Made by a program: the position numbers and the translations under genes. Below the pieces are notes generated by a model. The model did no database searches. It saw nothing but the letters and a program-made list of their open reading frames with translations, and was not told where the DNA came from. Below, one piece after another: positions 43,327 to 56,961 of a DNA stretch of 62,104 nt. The stretch spans positions 740,212 through 802,315 of the forward strand of contig NZ_KQ970759.1 in NCBI RefSeq assembly GCF_001579175.1, read 5' to 3'. The stretch is from Streptococcus oralis (GTDB taxonomy: Bacteria > Bacillota > Bacilli > Lactobacillales > Streptococcaceae). The first letter of the stretch is position 1. Each line of letters opens with the position of its first letter.

Positions 43327-45363
43327 CTATTTTAGCTTTGGTTTTCGGCTCGATAAGATACCTGCCAATCCAGCTACCATTCCCATCAAGAGCAAGAAGA
43401 TGGATTGTTCACTTCCTGTATTTGGGAGAGCTTTTTCTGAGACAACTGCCTTCTTGCTAAATTGACCTGCCACCTCATAAGTAAGTGGTACATTCGTAGT
43501 CGCATCGCTAGCAGCTGTATTCGTTTGAGGTGTTTCTACTGGTAGACTAAAGTTTTTAGAATCCACAGAAATCGTCCGTGAGTTCGGATTGATCTTTTCA
43601 TACTGGGTCAAATCAGCGGTTTTCAGATACTCTTCAAAGGCAGCATCCATAGAAGGACCTTCTTCTCGCGCACCACCTAACATCGTGTAGCCATCGCCAC
43701 CCGCAGCTAAGAAATCATTGGTTGCAAGATAGTAGGTTTTTGCGAGGTCTAGGAGATCATAACGACCAGTTGTGCGGTTTTTGACCTGGATGGCCAAGAC
43801 ACGTTTACCTGATGGTAGATTGGTATCATAGTAAACCTTCACACCTGAAACTTGCAAGAAGCCACCACTTGGTTCTAGCAATGGTTGCCCCTTCTCATCC
43901 AAGACCTTCTTGCCATCCTTATCGACCTGCAAGATAGATCCGAGTGACTTTTCAAACATATCCAATACTTGTTGCCCAGTCACTTGGATTTGTGAGATGG
44001 TATTTCCAAATGGAAGAACAGCAATGACATTTCCTTTAGTGATCGGTTTGCCTTTTGCAATAGTTTCACGCAAGCCACCACCATTTGTCACAGCGATGTC
44101 AGTCGGACGGCTAAATCCTGTTTGACCATACTGATAGAGCGAGTCTGCTACGACGTTTCCGAGGTTAGTTTCACGAACCCGAACATTTTCACGATCTCCG
44201 TTGAGTTCTACAGGGCTGTTTGAAACGACTTCAACCGCATTTTCAGCATCGTATTTTTGTTTAATGTCTTTGACTAGTTTTTCTACTGTTGGATTGGCTG
44301 GTAATTTTTTAGCATCAGCAGCCGGAATCTGAGTTGGATTGCCCAAAAGCTGACGTGATTTGTAGGTGATTTTTCCTACATTATGAAGGTAGCTTCCCGT
44401 CTGGTTATAGGTAACATTATCTCCATAAGTCGTTGATTCTACTGTATGAGAGTGACCGTCGATTACTGTTACGCGTTTCCCTTTCAAACGAGGATTTTTA
44501 GACAAGGCTTCTGCCAAAGTTGAACCACGCCATTCGACTGGGGTTGTGGTATCCACACCCAAGTGAGCCAGCACAACATAGTGTTTGTAGTCCTTGCCTT
44601 CTGCACGAGCCTTGGCTTGAACTTCTTCGATGACCTTATTGACTTCAGAGATTGGATCTGTAAAAGTTACTCCTTTGACATTTTTAGGGTGAGTTTTGGT
44701 AGCTGTTTCAGGTGTTGTCACGCCGATTACAACAAACTCATCACCTTCCACAGTCTCATCTTTATCAACGATTGTAGAAGCTTCAAAGAGACGAGCACCA
44801 TTGACGTAGGTATTTGAGCTAAGTAATGGGAATTTCAAGATTTCCTTGTATTTTTTAGCTTCGTCTAAACCAAAGTCAAACTCATGGTTTCCTACTGCCA
44901 TGGCATCATACTGCATCTGATTGAGAATTTCGGCGCGTGCTTCACCCTTTGTAGAGTTGGAAATCGGTAAACCTTGGAAGGCGTCCCCAGCATCTACGAC
45001 GAGAGTCGTTTGATTTGATTTCGCGCGTTCCTGCTCGATGACAGTCGCTAACTTAGCATCACCAATTACTCCCTTTTCCTCTACAATACGACCATGGACA
45101 TCATTGGTGTGTAAGATAACGGTGTCCTTTTCTTCGCCTTTAGTAGATTCAGCAGGAGCTTCCTTTGCTTCCGCCGATTCAGCACTTGTGGGACTTGCCA
45201 CCTCTGTTGTTGGAGCTACAGGAGTTTCTGAAGTTGCTGGATTTGCTACAACTGCAGGGCTTTCTGCAGGGGTAGCTGCTTCTTCAGCATAGACTTGTCC
45301 AGCTAAGAAGGCTGGAGCTAACAGGGCTGTCGACAAGACAGGTAACAAAGAACGTTTGTTCAT
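43327..45363 (-). CDS. LPXTG-anchored 5'-nucleotidase / 2',3'-cyclic phosphodiesterase
   Basis: A 678-aa cell-wall protein. A Sec signal covers residues 1-26 (ending VYAEE), then a Pro/Ala/Thr/Glu-rich spacer to about 75. The metallophosphatase domain carries ILHTNDVHG, VDAGDAFQG and GNHEFDFG, the 5'-nucleotidase C-terminal domain contains NGGGLRETI and AAGGDGYTML, and the sorting signal LPNTG is at 646-650 with hydrophobic helix and RKPKLK tail. Extracellular AMP hydrolysis to adenosine is the activity of streptococcal Nt5e homologues (known family). It is absent from the adcR-dltD junction of pneumococcus as I recall, so it is an accessory gene here. It has its own terminator. Confidence 0.92.
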   Translation of the reverse strand: MNKRSLLPVLSTALLAPAFLAGQVYAEEAATPAESPAVVANPATSETPVAPTTEVASPTSAESAEAKEAPAESTKGEEKDTVILHTNDVHGRIVEEKGVIGDAKLATVIEQERAKSNQTTLVVDAGDAFQGLPISNSTKGEARAEILNQMQYDAMAVGNHEFDFGLDEAKKYKEILKFPLLSSNTYVNGARLFEASTIVDKDETVEGDEFVVIGVTTPETATKTHPKNVKGVTFTDPISEVNKVIEEVQAKARAEGKDYKHYVVLAHLGVDTTTPVEWRGSTLAEALSKNPRLKGKRVTVIDGHSHTVESTTYGDNVTYNQTGSYLHNVGKITYKSRQLLGNPTQIPAADAKKLPANPTVEKLVKDIKQKYDAENAVEVVSNSPVELNGDRENVRVRETNLGNVVADSLYQYGQTGFSRPTDIAVTNGGGLRETIAKGKPITKGNVIAVLPFGNTISQIQVTGQQVLDMFEKSLGSILQVDKDGKKVLDEKGQPLLEPSGGFLQVSGVKVYYDTNLPSGKRVLAIQVKNRTTGRYDLLDLAKTYYLATNDFLAAGGDGYTMLGGAREEGPSMDAAFEEYLKTADLTQYEKINPNSRTISVDSKNFSLPVETPQTNTAASDATTNVPLTYEVAGQFSKKAVVSEKALPNTGSEQSIFLLLMGMVAGLAGILSSRKPKLK

Positions 45364-45466
45364 TTTAAAATCCCTTTCTTTTCTTCTTTTCTATTACATT
45401 ATACGCTATTTCTGAAAAAATTTAAACTTTTGACCTATTTCTCTCTCAAATATTCGCTATTTAACA

Positions 45467-45498
45467 AAAAAACCTGAACCAAAAAGTTCAAGTTTTTT
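45467..45498 (-). terminator. Terminator of the dlt operon
   Basis: The stem AAAAAACCTGAAC / GTTCAAGTTTTTT (one G:T pair) with a 6-nt loop, ending 7 nt before the dltD stop codon position; symmetrical. Confidence 0.82.
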
Positions 45499-45504
45499 CT
45501 TGAT

Positions 45505-47008
<1,504 letters not shown>

Positions 47009-47018
47009 TTATTTCCTT

Positions 47019-48263
47019 TTATTTTTTAAACCATAAATCATTCAAGAATCCAGAAAAGATTAAGAATGAAAACATGACGACATGGAAGGTAACAACCATG
47101 CCAAGCAACTGAATCCAGCGATTGTCAGGTAAGGCAGCCTTCCCAGCTTTTTTGCGTTCTTTATTGAGTGCTTTTTTCTTGCGAACCCAAGCGTCATTGA
47201 TGACCAGTCCAATCCCATGAAAGAGTCCGTAGGCGATGTAGTACCAGGTCACTCCGTGCCAAAATCCCATAATCAGCATATTTACAATATAGGCGACACT
47301 TGAAGTCACATTGCGATTCTTAAAGACCTTCTTTCTAGTCAAGACCATCACCATTCGCATAAAGACAAAATCACGGAACCAGAAAGACAGGCTCATATGC
47401 CAACGATTCCAAAACTCCTTTAAATCCCTTGACAAAAAGGGCTTGTTAAAGTTGATAGGGCTACGAATCCCCATTAAGTTTGAAATGGCTAAGGCAAATA
47501 TAGAATAGCCTGCAAAATCAAAGAACAATTCCAAACCAAAGGTATACATGACTGCTAGGGCATAATGGTTAAAGAAGCCACCAGTCTGCAGGGCCAAGTT
47601 CTTTAAAGGAGGTAGCAAAATCTCTCCTAGAATATGGGCCAAGATAAACTTGTAGAGAAAGCCTAGCATGATATACTTGACTGCCTCTTCTAGCATATCC
47701 ATCAACTCTTCTCGCTCAGGAATGGTCTCGTAATTTTCATTGAAACGTTTAAAGCGATCGATAGGACCACTCGAGAAAGTCGGCATGAAGAGGAGAAATC
47801 GGAGAAATTCCCACAAGGTGAAATCCCTAATCACCCCATCTCTCAGCTCGATGATCATCCCAACCGAACGAAAGGTCAGGTAAGAGATTCCCAAAAAGCC
47901 AAGCAAGGACTGGGGAGCATGAATAGCAGGAGCTACTTTCACAAAGATAATTGGCAATAAAGATAAAAAGCTAACTAGATAAAAGACCCACTGACTATCC
48001 CGCTTTTTCCTGTACCTTTTGTAGAAAAAAACAAGTAGTAACTGCCAAACGACATAAAGGAGGAGAGCACTGATTTGATCCGTCTTCCCACCTGTTAACA
48101 TGGCTAGGATAAAGAAAAGACTAACCAGCACCTCATACAAGGCAAAACGTTTCTTGAAAAAGAGGCCGATAAAGATGGGTAAGGTCGCTCCGATGATATA
48201 TAGAAAATACTGTGGATTCCCATAAGGTTCCAAATGAGGAAATTGTTTAAAAAATTCCATCAT
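47019..48263 (-). CDS. dltB: D-alanyl transfer protein DltB (MBOAT family)
   Basis: A 414-aa multispanning acyltransferase. The MBOAT catalytic His lies in [15 protein letters not shown], preceded by [20 protein letters not shown]. It moves D-alanine across the membrane. It overlaps dltA by 4 nt. Confidence 0.96.
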   Translation of the reverse strand: MMEFFKQFPHLEPYGNPQYFLYIIGATLPIFIGLFFKKRFALYEVLVSLFFILAMLTGGKTDQISALLLYVVWQLLLVFFYKRYRKKRDSQWVFYLVSFLSLLPIIFVKVAPAIHAPQSLLGFLGISYLTFRSVGMIIELRDGVIRDFTLWEFLRFLLFMPTFSSGPIDRFKRFNENYETIPEREELMDMLEEAVKYIMLGFLYKFILAHILGEILLPPLKNLALQTGGFFNHYALAVMYTFGLELFFDFAGYSIFALAISNLMGIRSPINFNKPFLSRDLKEFWNRWHMSLSFWFRDFVFMRMVMVLTRKKVFKNRNVTSSVAYIVNMLIMGFWHGVTWYYIAYGLFHGIGLVINDAWVRKKKALNKERKKAGKAALPDNRWIQLLGMVVTFHVVMFSFLIFSGFLNDLWFKK

Positions 48264-49810
48264 CGGCTGTTTACCTCGTTAATCAAGCCCTTGATGTCAA
48301 TCTTACCATTAGGAGTCAGTGGGAGGCTGTCCCGATAAAGGAATTTAGACGGCATCATATAAGACATCATGATATCAGCCAAGTCTTCCTTGATAGCCTT
48401 AGTAATATCGATATCACGTTCAAACTGTTCACGAACACCGTCCTTTAGGATCACATAGGCCAGTAGATTCTGTACCTTGTGGTCCTTGTTATAACGTGGG
48501 ACAGCAACAGCCGACTCGATATAACGAGACTTGTTGAGATTTTGAGAGACATCTTCAAGCTCAATACGATAACCATTAAACTTAATCTGGAAGTCCATCC
48601 GTCCACCGTAGAGAAGCAAGCCCTCATCTGTCATAGTTCCCACATCTCCTGTGTGGTAAGCTGGAAGACCTTCGAACTCAAAAAAGGCTTCTGCTGTTTT
48701 TTCAGGATTGTTCATATAACCTTTTGAAACAGCTGGTCCAGAAATGATGATTTCTCCCTGTTCACCATTGGGAACTTTATTGCCATCCTCACCAATGATA
48801 AAGGTTGGAGAATCCGCCTTAGTATAGCCGATTGGCAGGCGTTTGAGAGTCGCCAACATCTCATCTGTCACGGCAACTGCCGATAAAGCCACTGTAGCTT
48901 CTGTTGGACCGTAGGCATTGATGATACGGGCATTTAGGAAACGCTCACGCAGTTTTTGCGCTGTTTTGACAGTTAATTCTTCCCCATCAAAGTAGAAATG
49001 CGTGATTTCAGGCATTTTCTCGCTATTAAAGTCTTCTGACAACATGGCCATATCTGCAAAGGAAGGCGTTGAAGTCCAGATAGCGATGGGTAATGAAAAG
49101 ATGGTCGCAAAGAGTTTTTTGAAGTCCTGAGTAATGGCTGAAGGAAGAGCGAAAAGTGTACCACCTAGTGCCAAGGTTGGTGCCCAGTACATAACAGACA
49201 GGTCAAAAGAATAAGGCGGCTGGGCCAGCATTTGCGGACGACTCGGCGTCGCAAATTCCTTATCTGTAATCATCCAGTTGGTAAAGCTGAGGAGATTGTC
49301 ATGGGAGATCTGCACTCCCTTAGGCTTACCAGTCGTCCCAGAAGTAAAGATGATGTAGTAGTTGTCATCTCCCTTGACTGGATGCGTTATGGCATAGCTG
49401 GAACGTCGAGAAAAGGCTTCATGGACCTGCTCTAAATTCAGTGTTGGTATACTTGTCTGCTCTAATGGAAAATCTGAAATAGCAATAATCAAGCTCGGTT
49501 CTGCTACTTCTACGATAGCAGCTACCCGTTCTAAGGCTGAATGGCTATCGATGGGAATATAGGCATGACCTGACTTGGTCAGGGCCACAAAGGTAGCCAA
49601 CATCTCATACTCCTGCCCGCCATAGACGACAACAGGAGATTTTTCTGGCAAATTCAACTGATCAATGGCTGAAGCCAAACTATCCGAATCAGCCTTCAGA
49701 TCACCATAAGTATGCTCTTGCCCCAAAACATTGTAAACTGGATAACTGGCTTGTATCTGAGCAAAGTGCTCAATCGTTTCAATCATATCAACTATTGGTT
49801 TATTTGACAC
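48260..49810 (-). CDS. dltA: D-alanine--DltC ligase
   Basis: A 516-aa adenylate-forming enzyme. The P-loop is [17 protein letters not shown], and later motifs [18 protein letters not shown] and the C-terminal Lys in [12 protein letters not shown] are intact. It activates D-alanine with ATP and loads DltC. It starts 20 nt after dltX. Confidence 0.96.
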   Translation of the reverse strand: MSNKPIVDMIETIEHFAQIQASYPVYNVLGQEHTYGDLKADSDSLASAIDQLNLPEKSPVVVYGGQEYEMLATFVALTKSGHAYIPIDSHSALERVAAIVEVAEPSLIIAISDFPLEQTSIPTLNLEQVHEAFSRRSSYAITHPVKGDDNYYIIFTSGTTGKPKGVQISHDNLLSFTNWMITDKEFATPSRPQMLAQPPYSFDLSVMYWAPTLALGGTLFALPSAITQDFKKLFATIFSLPIAIWTSTPSFADMAMLSEDFNSEKMPEITHFYFDGEELTVKTAQKLRERFLNARIINAYGPTEATVALSAVAVTDEMLATLKRLPIGYTKADSPTFIIGEDGNKVPNGEQGEIIISGPAVSKGYMNNPEKTAEAFFEFEGLPAYHTGDVGTMTDEGLLLYGGRMDFQIKFNGYRIELEDVSQNLNKSRYIESAVAVPRYNKDHKVQNLLAYVILKDGVREQFERDIDITKAIKEDLADIMMSYMMPSKFLYRDSLPLTPNGKIDIKGLINEVNSR

Positions 49811-49830
49811 AATAGATTTTCTCCTTTGAA

Positions 49831-49962
49831 TTAAAATTCATTATAGATAAAGCCGCCTTGTCCCTGTCCAAGGTAACTAAAAAAATATAGCAAGCCTAGT
49901 AAAATAACAAAATACAGGAATGTTTGAGCCCAAAAAATATAAAATGTTCTCTTTTTTTTCAT
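49831..49962 (-). CDS. dltX: DltX membrane peptide
   Basis: A 43-residue single-span membrane protein at the head of the dlt operon: basic [13 protein letters not shown], one hydrophobic helix, then a C-terminal [12 protein letters not shown], which fits the conserved DltX tail that binds DltB and is essential for D-alanylation. AGAAAAGAAG precedes the ATG. It lies 20 nt from dltA. Too short for common ORF cutoffs. Confidence 0.92.
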   Translation of the reverse strand: MKKKRTFYIFWAQTFLYFVILLGLLYFFSYLGQGQGGFIYNEF

Positions 49963-50032
49963 ATTCGACTTCTTTTCTGTAAACTTTCAGGAATATTGTG
50001 CAAATAAGCACTTACTATCTTATCTTTTTACC

Positions 50033-50062
50033 ATTTTACCACTTTATGATGCTAATTTTCAA
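50033..50062 (-). promoter_or_regulatory. dlt operon promoter
   Basis: On the minus strand: -35 TTGAAA (50057-50062), 18-bp spacer, -10 TAAAAT (50033-50038), 70 nt before dltX. Upstream at 50099-50114 is a degenerate CiaR-like direct repeat (see findings). Confidence 0.65.
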
Positions 50063-50134
50063 CTGTTTACCGTCACTTAAAAGTTGGTTTTAGCTTATTT
50101 TAAGACAAGTTAAGATATTAATGTTTTGGCCATC

Positions 50135-50185
50135 AAAAAAGAGCCTGAGATTTCCATCTCAAACTCTGTTGCAAAAAGCTCTTTT
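50135..50185. terminator. Terminator of glpF
   Basis: The outer stem AAAAAAGAGC / GCTCTTTT encloses an inner stem TGAGAT / ATCTCA. It lies 4 nt past the glpF stop. Confidence 0.75.
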
Positions 50186-50188
50186 ATC

Positions 50189-50893
50189 TTAGAAAAGTGA
50201 AAATACTAGGACTGCCAAGGCTGCACCAATGATAGGTCCCACAACTGGAATCCAAGCATAAGACCAGTCCCCATCTCCCTTATTTGAAATCGGAAGGATA
50301 CTGTGCATGATACGAGGTCCAAGGTCACGAGCTGGGTTCAAGGCATAACCAGTTGTCCCACCTAGTGAAAGACCGATACCGACAATCAAGGTTCCCACTG
50401 CAAAGGTTCCTAGCCCTGCTTGAAGGTCATAGAGCCCCAAGGCAAAGATTGTCAAGAGCAAAACAAAGGTTCCAAGGATTTCACTAACCAAGTTGGATAC
50501 TGTGTTCTTGATTGCTGGTCCAGTACTAAAGGTCGCTAGGATATTGCCTGCATTTTCTTCTGCATCATAGTGTGGTTTGAATTGCAACCAAACTAAAATT
50601 TGAGCAAGCATCGCTCCAGCGAACTGAGCTAGGATATATGGGAATACTGAAGCCCAAGGCAAGTCACCTTTTAAGGCTACACCAAGCGTCACAGCTGGGT
50701 TTAAGTGTGCAGGACTAAGTTTGCCAGATACAAAGACGGCAACCGCAACGGCGATCCCCCATCCCATCGTGATGACGATCCATCCTGAATTGTTACTCTT
50801 AGTTTTGGGAAGAACCACACCTGCTACAACACCATTTCCTAGGAGGATAAGGATTAAGGTCCCCAAAAATTCTCCAAATAATTCTTTCATCAT
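50189..50893 (-). CDS. glpF: Glycerol uptake facilitator (aquaglyceroporin)
   Basis: A 234-aa MIP channel with six helices. The two NPA boxes are HLNPAVTLG and ALNPARDLGPR; the Asp after the second box (NPARD) is typical of glycerol facilitators rather than water channels. It is the third gene of glpK-glpO-glpF. Two adjacent ATG codons (50893, 50890) are possible starts. Confidence 0.95.
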   Translation of the reverse strand: MMKELFGEFLGTLILILLGNGVVAGVVLPKTKSNNSGWIVITMGWGIAVAVAVFVSGKLSPAHLNPAVTLGVALKGDLPWASVFPYILAQFAGAMLAQILVWLQFKPHYDAEENAGNILATFSTGPAIKNTVSNLVSEILGTFVLLLTIFALGLYDLQAGLGTFAVGTLIVGIGLSLGGTTGYALNPARDLGPRIMHSILPISNKGDGDWSYAWIPVVGPIIGAALAVLVFSLF

Positions 50894-50963
50894 ATCGTTG
50901 TCTCCATTTAAAAGAAGGAGAGAGAAGGCAAGGAAGGCTTGTCTCCCTCTCTTCTAGTTTTTC

Positions 50964-52790
50964 TTAATTTTTCAATTCCGCTAGATCGTTGTTAGCAAGG
51001 GCTGCTTCAACATCCGCACGATAGGCTGCTTTTTCTTCTTCTGACCAATCATAGAATCGTCCCATTTCATCCAGAACTGGCTCCACAATGCTATCCAAAC
51101 TATCACGCATAAAGAGCATGTGGTTGGTACGGCGAAGGAGGAAGTCAACTGGGCTCAGAGCCAACTCATTGCGCATTGCATAGTGAAGGGACAAGGTATC
51201 TGCCAAGCTGAGTCCTGGCGCTTGTTCCAAGCTGTGAGCAAGGGCAAAGACTTTCGGTGCATTTGAACCGTAGAGATTTGCGAGATAGTGGGCTTCCTTA
51301 CTATCCAAGCCACGTGACACTCCAAGTTGCGCAAAGGCTTCAATTTCTGAGTCCACATTTGCTGGGTTCAATTCTCCGCCTGAAACAGGGTAAGTCTTAG
51401 AGTTGATGAGTTTAAAGCTACGGTCAAATTCTGCTTTGAGGATATCAACCACGCGCTCCATAGCTCCTTCAGCCATCTTACGGTAGTCTGTGATTTTACC
51501 ACCAGCAAGGGTCAAAAGGCCATTGTCATCACGGTCCAAGCTCGAACCACGAGAAACTGCAGATGGGTCCAAATGTTTCTCAGATGTGCTACTTTCAAGC
51601 TTGCTGACAGCAGACTCAACATCTTCACGCGTTTTTTCTTTCGATAGATAAGCCTCGACAGTCGCAATCAAGCTATTGAAGCTCTCGTCGCTAATGGTTC
51701 CGTTATTTCCGCCATTGTAGTCAGAGGCACTATTGCCTGCGATCAATGGACGAAGACCAGCCCAGCTACTTTCGATATCATCAATGGTGATATTTGCTTC
51801 TGGGAAGCGGTTGTTGACAATGCCAAGTAGATAATCCACATCTTCCTGCGTCACTTTTGGATGTTCCAAATCACCTGTGTAGTCTGTATCGGTTGTACCA
51901 AAGTAGGTCTTGTTTTCACGTGGGAGAACAAAGACCATACGACCATCTCCCAAGCCTGTGTCAAAGTAAACTGGCTGTGAAACCTTGATCTTACTAGAGT
52001 CAACCACCAAGTGAACTCCCTTGGTTGGACGCATTTGTGAGAATTGCGTTCCCTTATTAGACAAATTACGTACCTTGTCACTCCAAGGACCTGTCGTGTT
52101 GATAACCAAACGAGCCTTGATTTCAAAGACTTGGTCTGTCAACAAATCACGAGCTACAACACCTGTAATCTTGCCACTTTCGTCAAAGAGGAAACCTTCT
52201 GCCTTAACGTGGTTGGCAATGAGGGCACCGTCTTGGTTGGCACGTTTGATATTTTCAATCACGAGACGCGCATCGTTGTTACGGAAGTCAAGGTAAACTC
52301 CACCTCCTACCAAGCCTTCTTTCTTCAAGTTTGGCTGGCGTTCCAAGACTTCTTCTTTGCTCAAGACCTTGTTAGCAGCTGGCGTATTGCTAACACCTGC
52401 CAAAAGGTCGTATAAGTCCATGGCTACTTTGAGACGGAAGAGGCTAAAGGTTGCTCCATCTTCATCGTAAACTGGCAAGAGCATTGGATCTGGTTTTGGA
52501 ATATGTGGAGCGATTTGTTGAACCACCGCACGTTCAGAAACTGTATCTGATACCACTTCTACGTCGAATTGTTTGAGGTAACGCAGACCTCCGTGGACCA
52601 ATTTTGTTGATCGGCTGGATGTTCCTTCTGCGAAATCCTGCATTTCAATCAAACCAGTGTCAAGACCACTGGCTGCAGCCTGCAAAGCTACACCAGCTCC
52701 TGTAATCCCTCCACCAATAATCAAGAGATCCAAGGTACGTTCCTGCATTTTTTTAATTGACAATTCACGTGTTTTCTTTGAAAATTCCAT
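50964..52790 (-). CDS. glpO: Alpha-glycerophosphate oxidase (H2O2-forming)
   Basis: A 608-aa FAD enzyme oxidising glycerol-3-phosphate to dihydroxyacetone phosphate with O2, yielding H2O2. The FAD-binding GGGITGAGVALQAAASG, the SSRSTKLVHGGLRYL segment and the streptococcal insertion around residues 350-420 (NNGTISDESFNSLIATVEAYLS and following Ser/Glu-rich stretch) distinguish GlpO from GlpD. Located between glpK and glpF. Confidence 0.95.
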   Translation of the reverse strand: MEFSKKTRELSIKKMQERTLDLLIIGGGITGAGVALQAAASGLDTGLIEMQDFAEGTSSRSTKLVHGGLRYLKQFDVEVVSDTVSERAVVQQIAPHIPKPDPMLLPVYDEDGATFSLFRLKVAMDLYDLLAGVSNTPAANKVLSKEEVLERQPNLKKEGLVGGGVYLDFRNNDARLVIENIKRANQDGALIANHVKAEGFLFDESGKITGVVARDLLTDQVFEIKARLVINTTGPWSDKVRNLSNKGTQFSQMRPTKGVHLVVDSSKIKVSQPVYFDTGLGDGRMVFVLPRENKTYFGTTDTDYTGDLEHPKVTQEDVDYLLGIVNNRFPEANITIDDIESSWAGLRPLIAGNSASDYNGGNNGTISDESFNSLIATVEAYLSKEKTREDVESAVSKLESSTSEKHLDPSAVSRGSSLDRDDNGLLTLAGGKITDYRKMAEGAMERVVDILKAEFDRSFKLINSKTYPVSGGELNPANVDSEIEAFAQLGVSRGLDSKEAHYLANLYGSNAPKVFALAHSLEQAPGLSLADTLSLHYAMRNELALSPVDFLLRRTNHMLFMRDSLDSIVEPVLDEMGRFYDWSEEEKAAYRADVEAALANNDLAELKN

Positions 52791-52831
52791 ATTTACACAC
52801 TTTCTAACTGAGTCACTTTATTCTTTCAGTA

Positions 52832-54436
<1,605 letters not shown>

Positions 54437-54472
54437 TTAAAAAAATGTGAGGAGATTGTGCGAATTTCACAA

Positions 54473-54498
54473 AAAAGACCTGAAAATTCAGGTCTTTT
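54473..54498 (-). terminator. Terminator at the end of the Mga-like gene
   Basis: A 12-bp stem AAAAGACCTGAA / TTCAGGTCTTTT. Its right arm overlaps the stop codon of the Mga-like regulator, and its left T tract runs toward glpK. Confidence 0.78.
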
Positions 54499-55924
54499 AG
54501 GCAAAGAGCATCTGACGAATCGTAGCTAAATCTTCGATGTCCAAATCATTTTTCAAATAGTAGACGGGTGTTTGTTCTTTCTTATGGATAGGGTTATTGG
54601 TAATCAACAAATCATAATGTCGACTGGGGTCATAGGCTTCGATGCTAATGAAGCGATTGTACTCCAAATATCGTTTTAAAAGGGCCGACATCCTCGAAAA
54701 AACAAGGAAGCCTGCTGTTAGATCTAGCCCTATTCTCAGATGTTTTCCTATATTTTCTGCCATATACTCCATCAACTGAAGCCATTCCCAGAGGATTTTC
54801 TTATCCAGATCCGTCCCCTGATGAAAGGCTGGCAAGGAGGCGAAAATTTTCTGAGCAATATCTCGAAAGTCATGCTCCATCAGCAAATAAGGGTGCCGAT
54901 GCTCTATCTGATACTTGTATCGATCTTGCAAGATGTAGCCCTTGTAGAGATAAACTTGACTACAAAGTTGACTCAGTTCATAGGTGACATGGTCCTCTGT
55001 GTAGTCCCCCAGCAACTCCTCCTTCTTCATTTCTTGAATCAATTGCGTCAACAAATCGGCTAATTGCCCTCCGAAACCAAGGATATACTCCATAGTATGA
55101 AGGGGCAAAATGCGATGAGAAAGGAGGAAAGAGAAGAAAATCATCATCTCCCCATCCTCAGTTCCTAGAGGAATGTGCTGCCCACCAAAAAAAGAAGAAG
55201 CCTTGCCAAGTAGACGAAGGTAGAAAATATTGTCAAAATAGCCCCGCATTTTTTCTTCTATAACCTGAAATTGACAGGCGTTAACCCGAAGGCGCTGTTG
55301 ACTGATATGAGTCCAGAGAACCAAGTCTAATTTCTGGCCCGAAGACAAGCTGGCACCGCAGATTTCTTCTAGGGTAGCAATATCCTGCTTTCTCTCAGCT
55401 TTCTGCATATGACTTTCCCACTCCTGACTAGACCAGACCTTGCGGAAAAGGCAGAAATAAAAGTAACGAATCTGATGCTCCGGACCTCGCCAACGGCCAT
55501 TTTGGATGGATAAGTCAAACTCTGACAAAATATGATTCAAGCTAGATAAATGGCGACCAAGCGTGGCCTCGCTAATCATCAATTCTTGAGCCAGTTGATG
55601 GGCTAGGAACTGTTGGTGATAGAGAAGGTAAACCAAAATTTGGTACTTAATGGCATTGTCTAAAAACAAGCTCCGAATCTCTCTCCCCTTTGTGGCAGTA
55701 CCGACAGACAGACGCAGGCTTTCATCATCCAAGTGGATGGTCAGCTCTAACCCTCTTTCCAAGGCATTTTCGTTAATCAGGGAGATGTACTTGGTTAGGG
55801 TCGCCTTTGAAAAGCCTGTTTCTTCCATGGCTTCCTTGACGGTTGTCTGCGAATCTTGTAACAGAAAGGAAAGGACTAAAAATTGACCAGATTCGGCTTT
55901 TTCCATCAAATCACCTAAATACAT
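54497..55924 (-). CDS. Mga-like transcriptional regulator
   Basis: A 475-aa regulator of the Mga/AtxA group. The N-terminal part holds two helix-turn-helix units ([23 protein letters not shown] and [20 protein letters not shown]), followed by helical PRD-like domains. Its position directly upstream of glpK on the same strand suggests control of glycerol genes, as Mga-family proteins at this locus are proposed to do; the target is inferred. AAAGGGG precedes the ATG at 55924 by 6 nt. It is divergent from hslO. Confidence 0.88.
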   Translation of the reverse strand: MYLGDLMEKAESGQFLVLSFLLQDSQTTVKEAMEETGFSKATLTKYISLINENALERGLELTIHLDDESLRLSVGTATKGREIRSLFLDNAIKYQILVYLLYHQQFLAHQLAQELMISEATLGRHLSSLNHILSEFDLSIQNGRWRGPEHQIRYFYFCLFRKVWSSQEWESHMQKAERKQDIATLEEICGASLSSGQKLDLVLWTHISQQRLRVNACQFQVIEEKMRGYFDNIFYLRLLGKASSFFGGQHIPLGTEDGEMMIFFSFLLSHRILPLHTMEYILGFGGQLADLLTQLIQEMKKEELLGDYTEDHVTYELSQLCSQVYLYKGYILQDRYKYQIEHRHPYLLMEHDFRDIAQKIFASLPAFHQGTDLDKKILWEWLQLMEYMAENIGKHLRIGLDLTAGFLVFSRMSALLKRYLEYNRFISIEAYDPSRHYDLLITNNPIHKKEQTPVYYLKNDLDIEDLATIRQMLFA

Positions 55925-56072
55925 TTGTTACCCCTTTCATTTTCTCCTACAAGCATAGCATAAATCTTAGAAATGCGGAAATAATCTGTTTCTCATTTTA
56001 TTTCAAAGTTGATTTTCTCGTCATTATTCCACAGAAACAGCAAACACACGGCTCCCCCTTTGGACATTTTTA

Positions 56073-56088
56073 TGCTAAAATAGTAGCT
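56073..56088 (+). promoter_or_regulatory. hslO promoter (extended -10, leaderless transcript likely)
   Basis: TG-C-TAAAAT (TG at 56073-56074, hexamer 56076-56081). A start site 7 nt downstream falls at 56088-56089, that is on the A of the ATG. No ribosome binding site is visible in front of the ATG. Confidence 0.6.
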
Positions 56089-56961
56089 ATGGATAAAATT
56101 ATTAAAACTATATCAGAAAGCGGAGCCTTTCGTGCTTTTGTCCTTGATAGCACTGAAACCGTCCGCACTGCTCAAGAAAAACATCAAACTCAAGCCAGTT
56201 CAACTGTCGCACTTGGTCGAACCCTTATCGCTAGCCAGATCCTCGCAGCCAATGAAAAAGGAAATACTAAGTTAACTGTTAAAGTTCTTGGAACTAGTTC
56301 ACTCGGTGCCATCATCACCGTCGCAGATACTAAGGGAAATGTCAAAGGCTACGTGCAAAATCCCGGTGTGGACATCAAAAAGACTGCAACTGGCGAAGTG
56401 CTTGTTGGTCCTTTTGTCGGGAACGGGCAATTTCTCGTCATCACTGACTACGGTACCGGAAATCCTTACAACTCCATGACGCCTCTCATCTCTGGAGAAA
56501 TCGGGGAAGATCTGGCTTTCTATCTGACTGAAAGCCAACAAACGCCTTCGGCAGTCGGTCTCAATGTCCTTTTGGATAAGGAGGACAAGGTCGAAGTTGC
56601 CGGTGGTTTCTTGGTTCAAGTATTACCAGGAGCCAAGGAAGAAGAGATTGCTCGCTTTGAAAAACGCATCCAAGAAATACCTGCTATCTCAAAACTGCTG
56701 GAGTCTGAAGACCACATCAATGCCCTCCTCAAAGCCATCTATGGTGACGAACCTTACAAACGACTATCAGAAGAAGAAATCCGTTTCCAGTGCGACTGTA
56801 GCCACGAACGCTTTATGAATGCCCTTGCCAGCTTGCCAATAGCCGACTTGCAAGAGATGAAGGACGAGGACAAAGGTGCAGAAATCACCTGCCAATTCTG
56901 CCAAACTACTTACAACTTTGACGAAAATGATCTGGAGGAACTCATCCGTGACAAATCTTAA
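56089..56961 (+). CDS. hslO: Hsp33 redox-regulated chaperone
   Basis: A 290-aa cytoplasmic holdase activated by oxidation. The C-terminal zinc site uses Cys235, Cys237, Cys268 and Cys271 (CDCSHER and CQFC). The start [20 protein letters not shown] is the usual Hsp33 beginning; a longer frame from 55843 is non-homologous. It overlaps the dus gene by 14 nt. Relevant neighbours include peroxide-generating glpO. Confidence 0.96.
   Translation: MDKIIKTISESGAFRAFVLDSTETVRTAQEKHQTQASSTVALGRTLIASQILAANEKGNTKLTVKVLGTSSLGAIITVADTKGNVKGYVQNPGVDIKKTATGEVLVGPFVGNGQFLVITDYGTGNPYNSMTPLISGEIGEDLAFYLTESQQTPSAVGLNVLLDKEDKVEVAGGFLVQVLPGAKEEEIARFEKRIQEIPAISKLLESEDHINALLKAIYGDEPYKRLSEEEIRFQCDCSHERFMNALASLPIADLQEMKDEDKGAEITCQFCQTTYNFDENDLEELIRDKS

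Noticed and set aside
55843..56088. N-terminal extension of hslO
   Set aside because: The 82 extra codons cover the divergent promoter region and do not fit the constant Hsp33 start; the ATG at 56089 gives the normal 290 residues.
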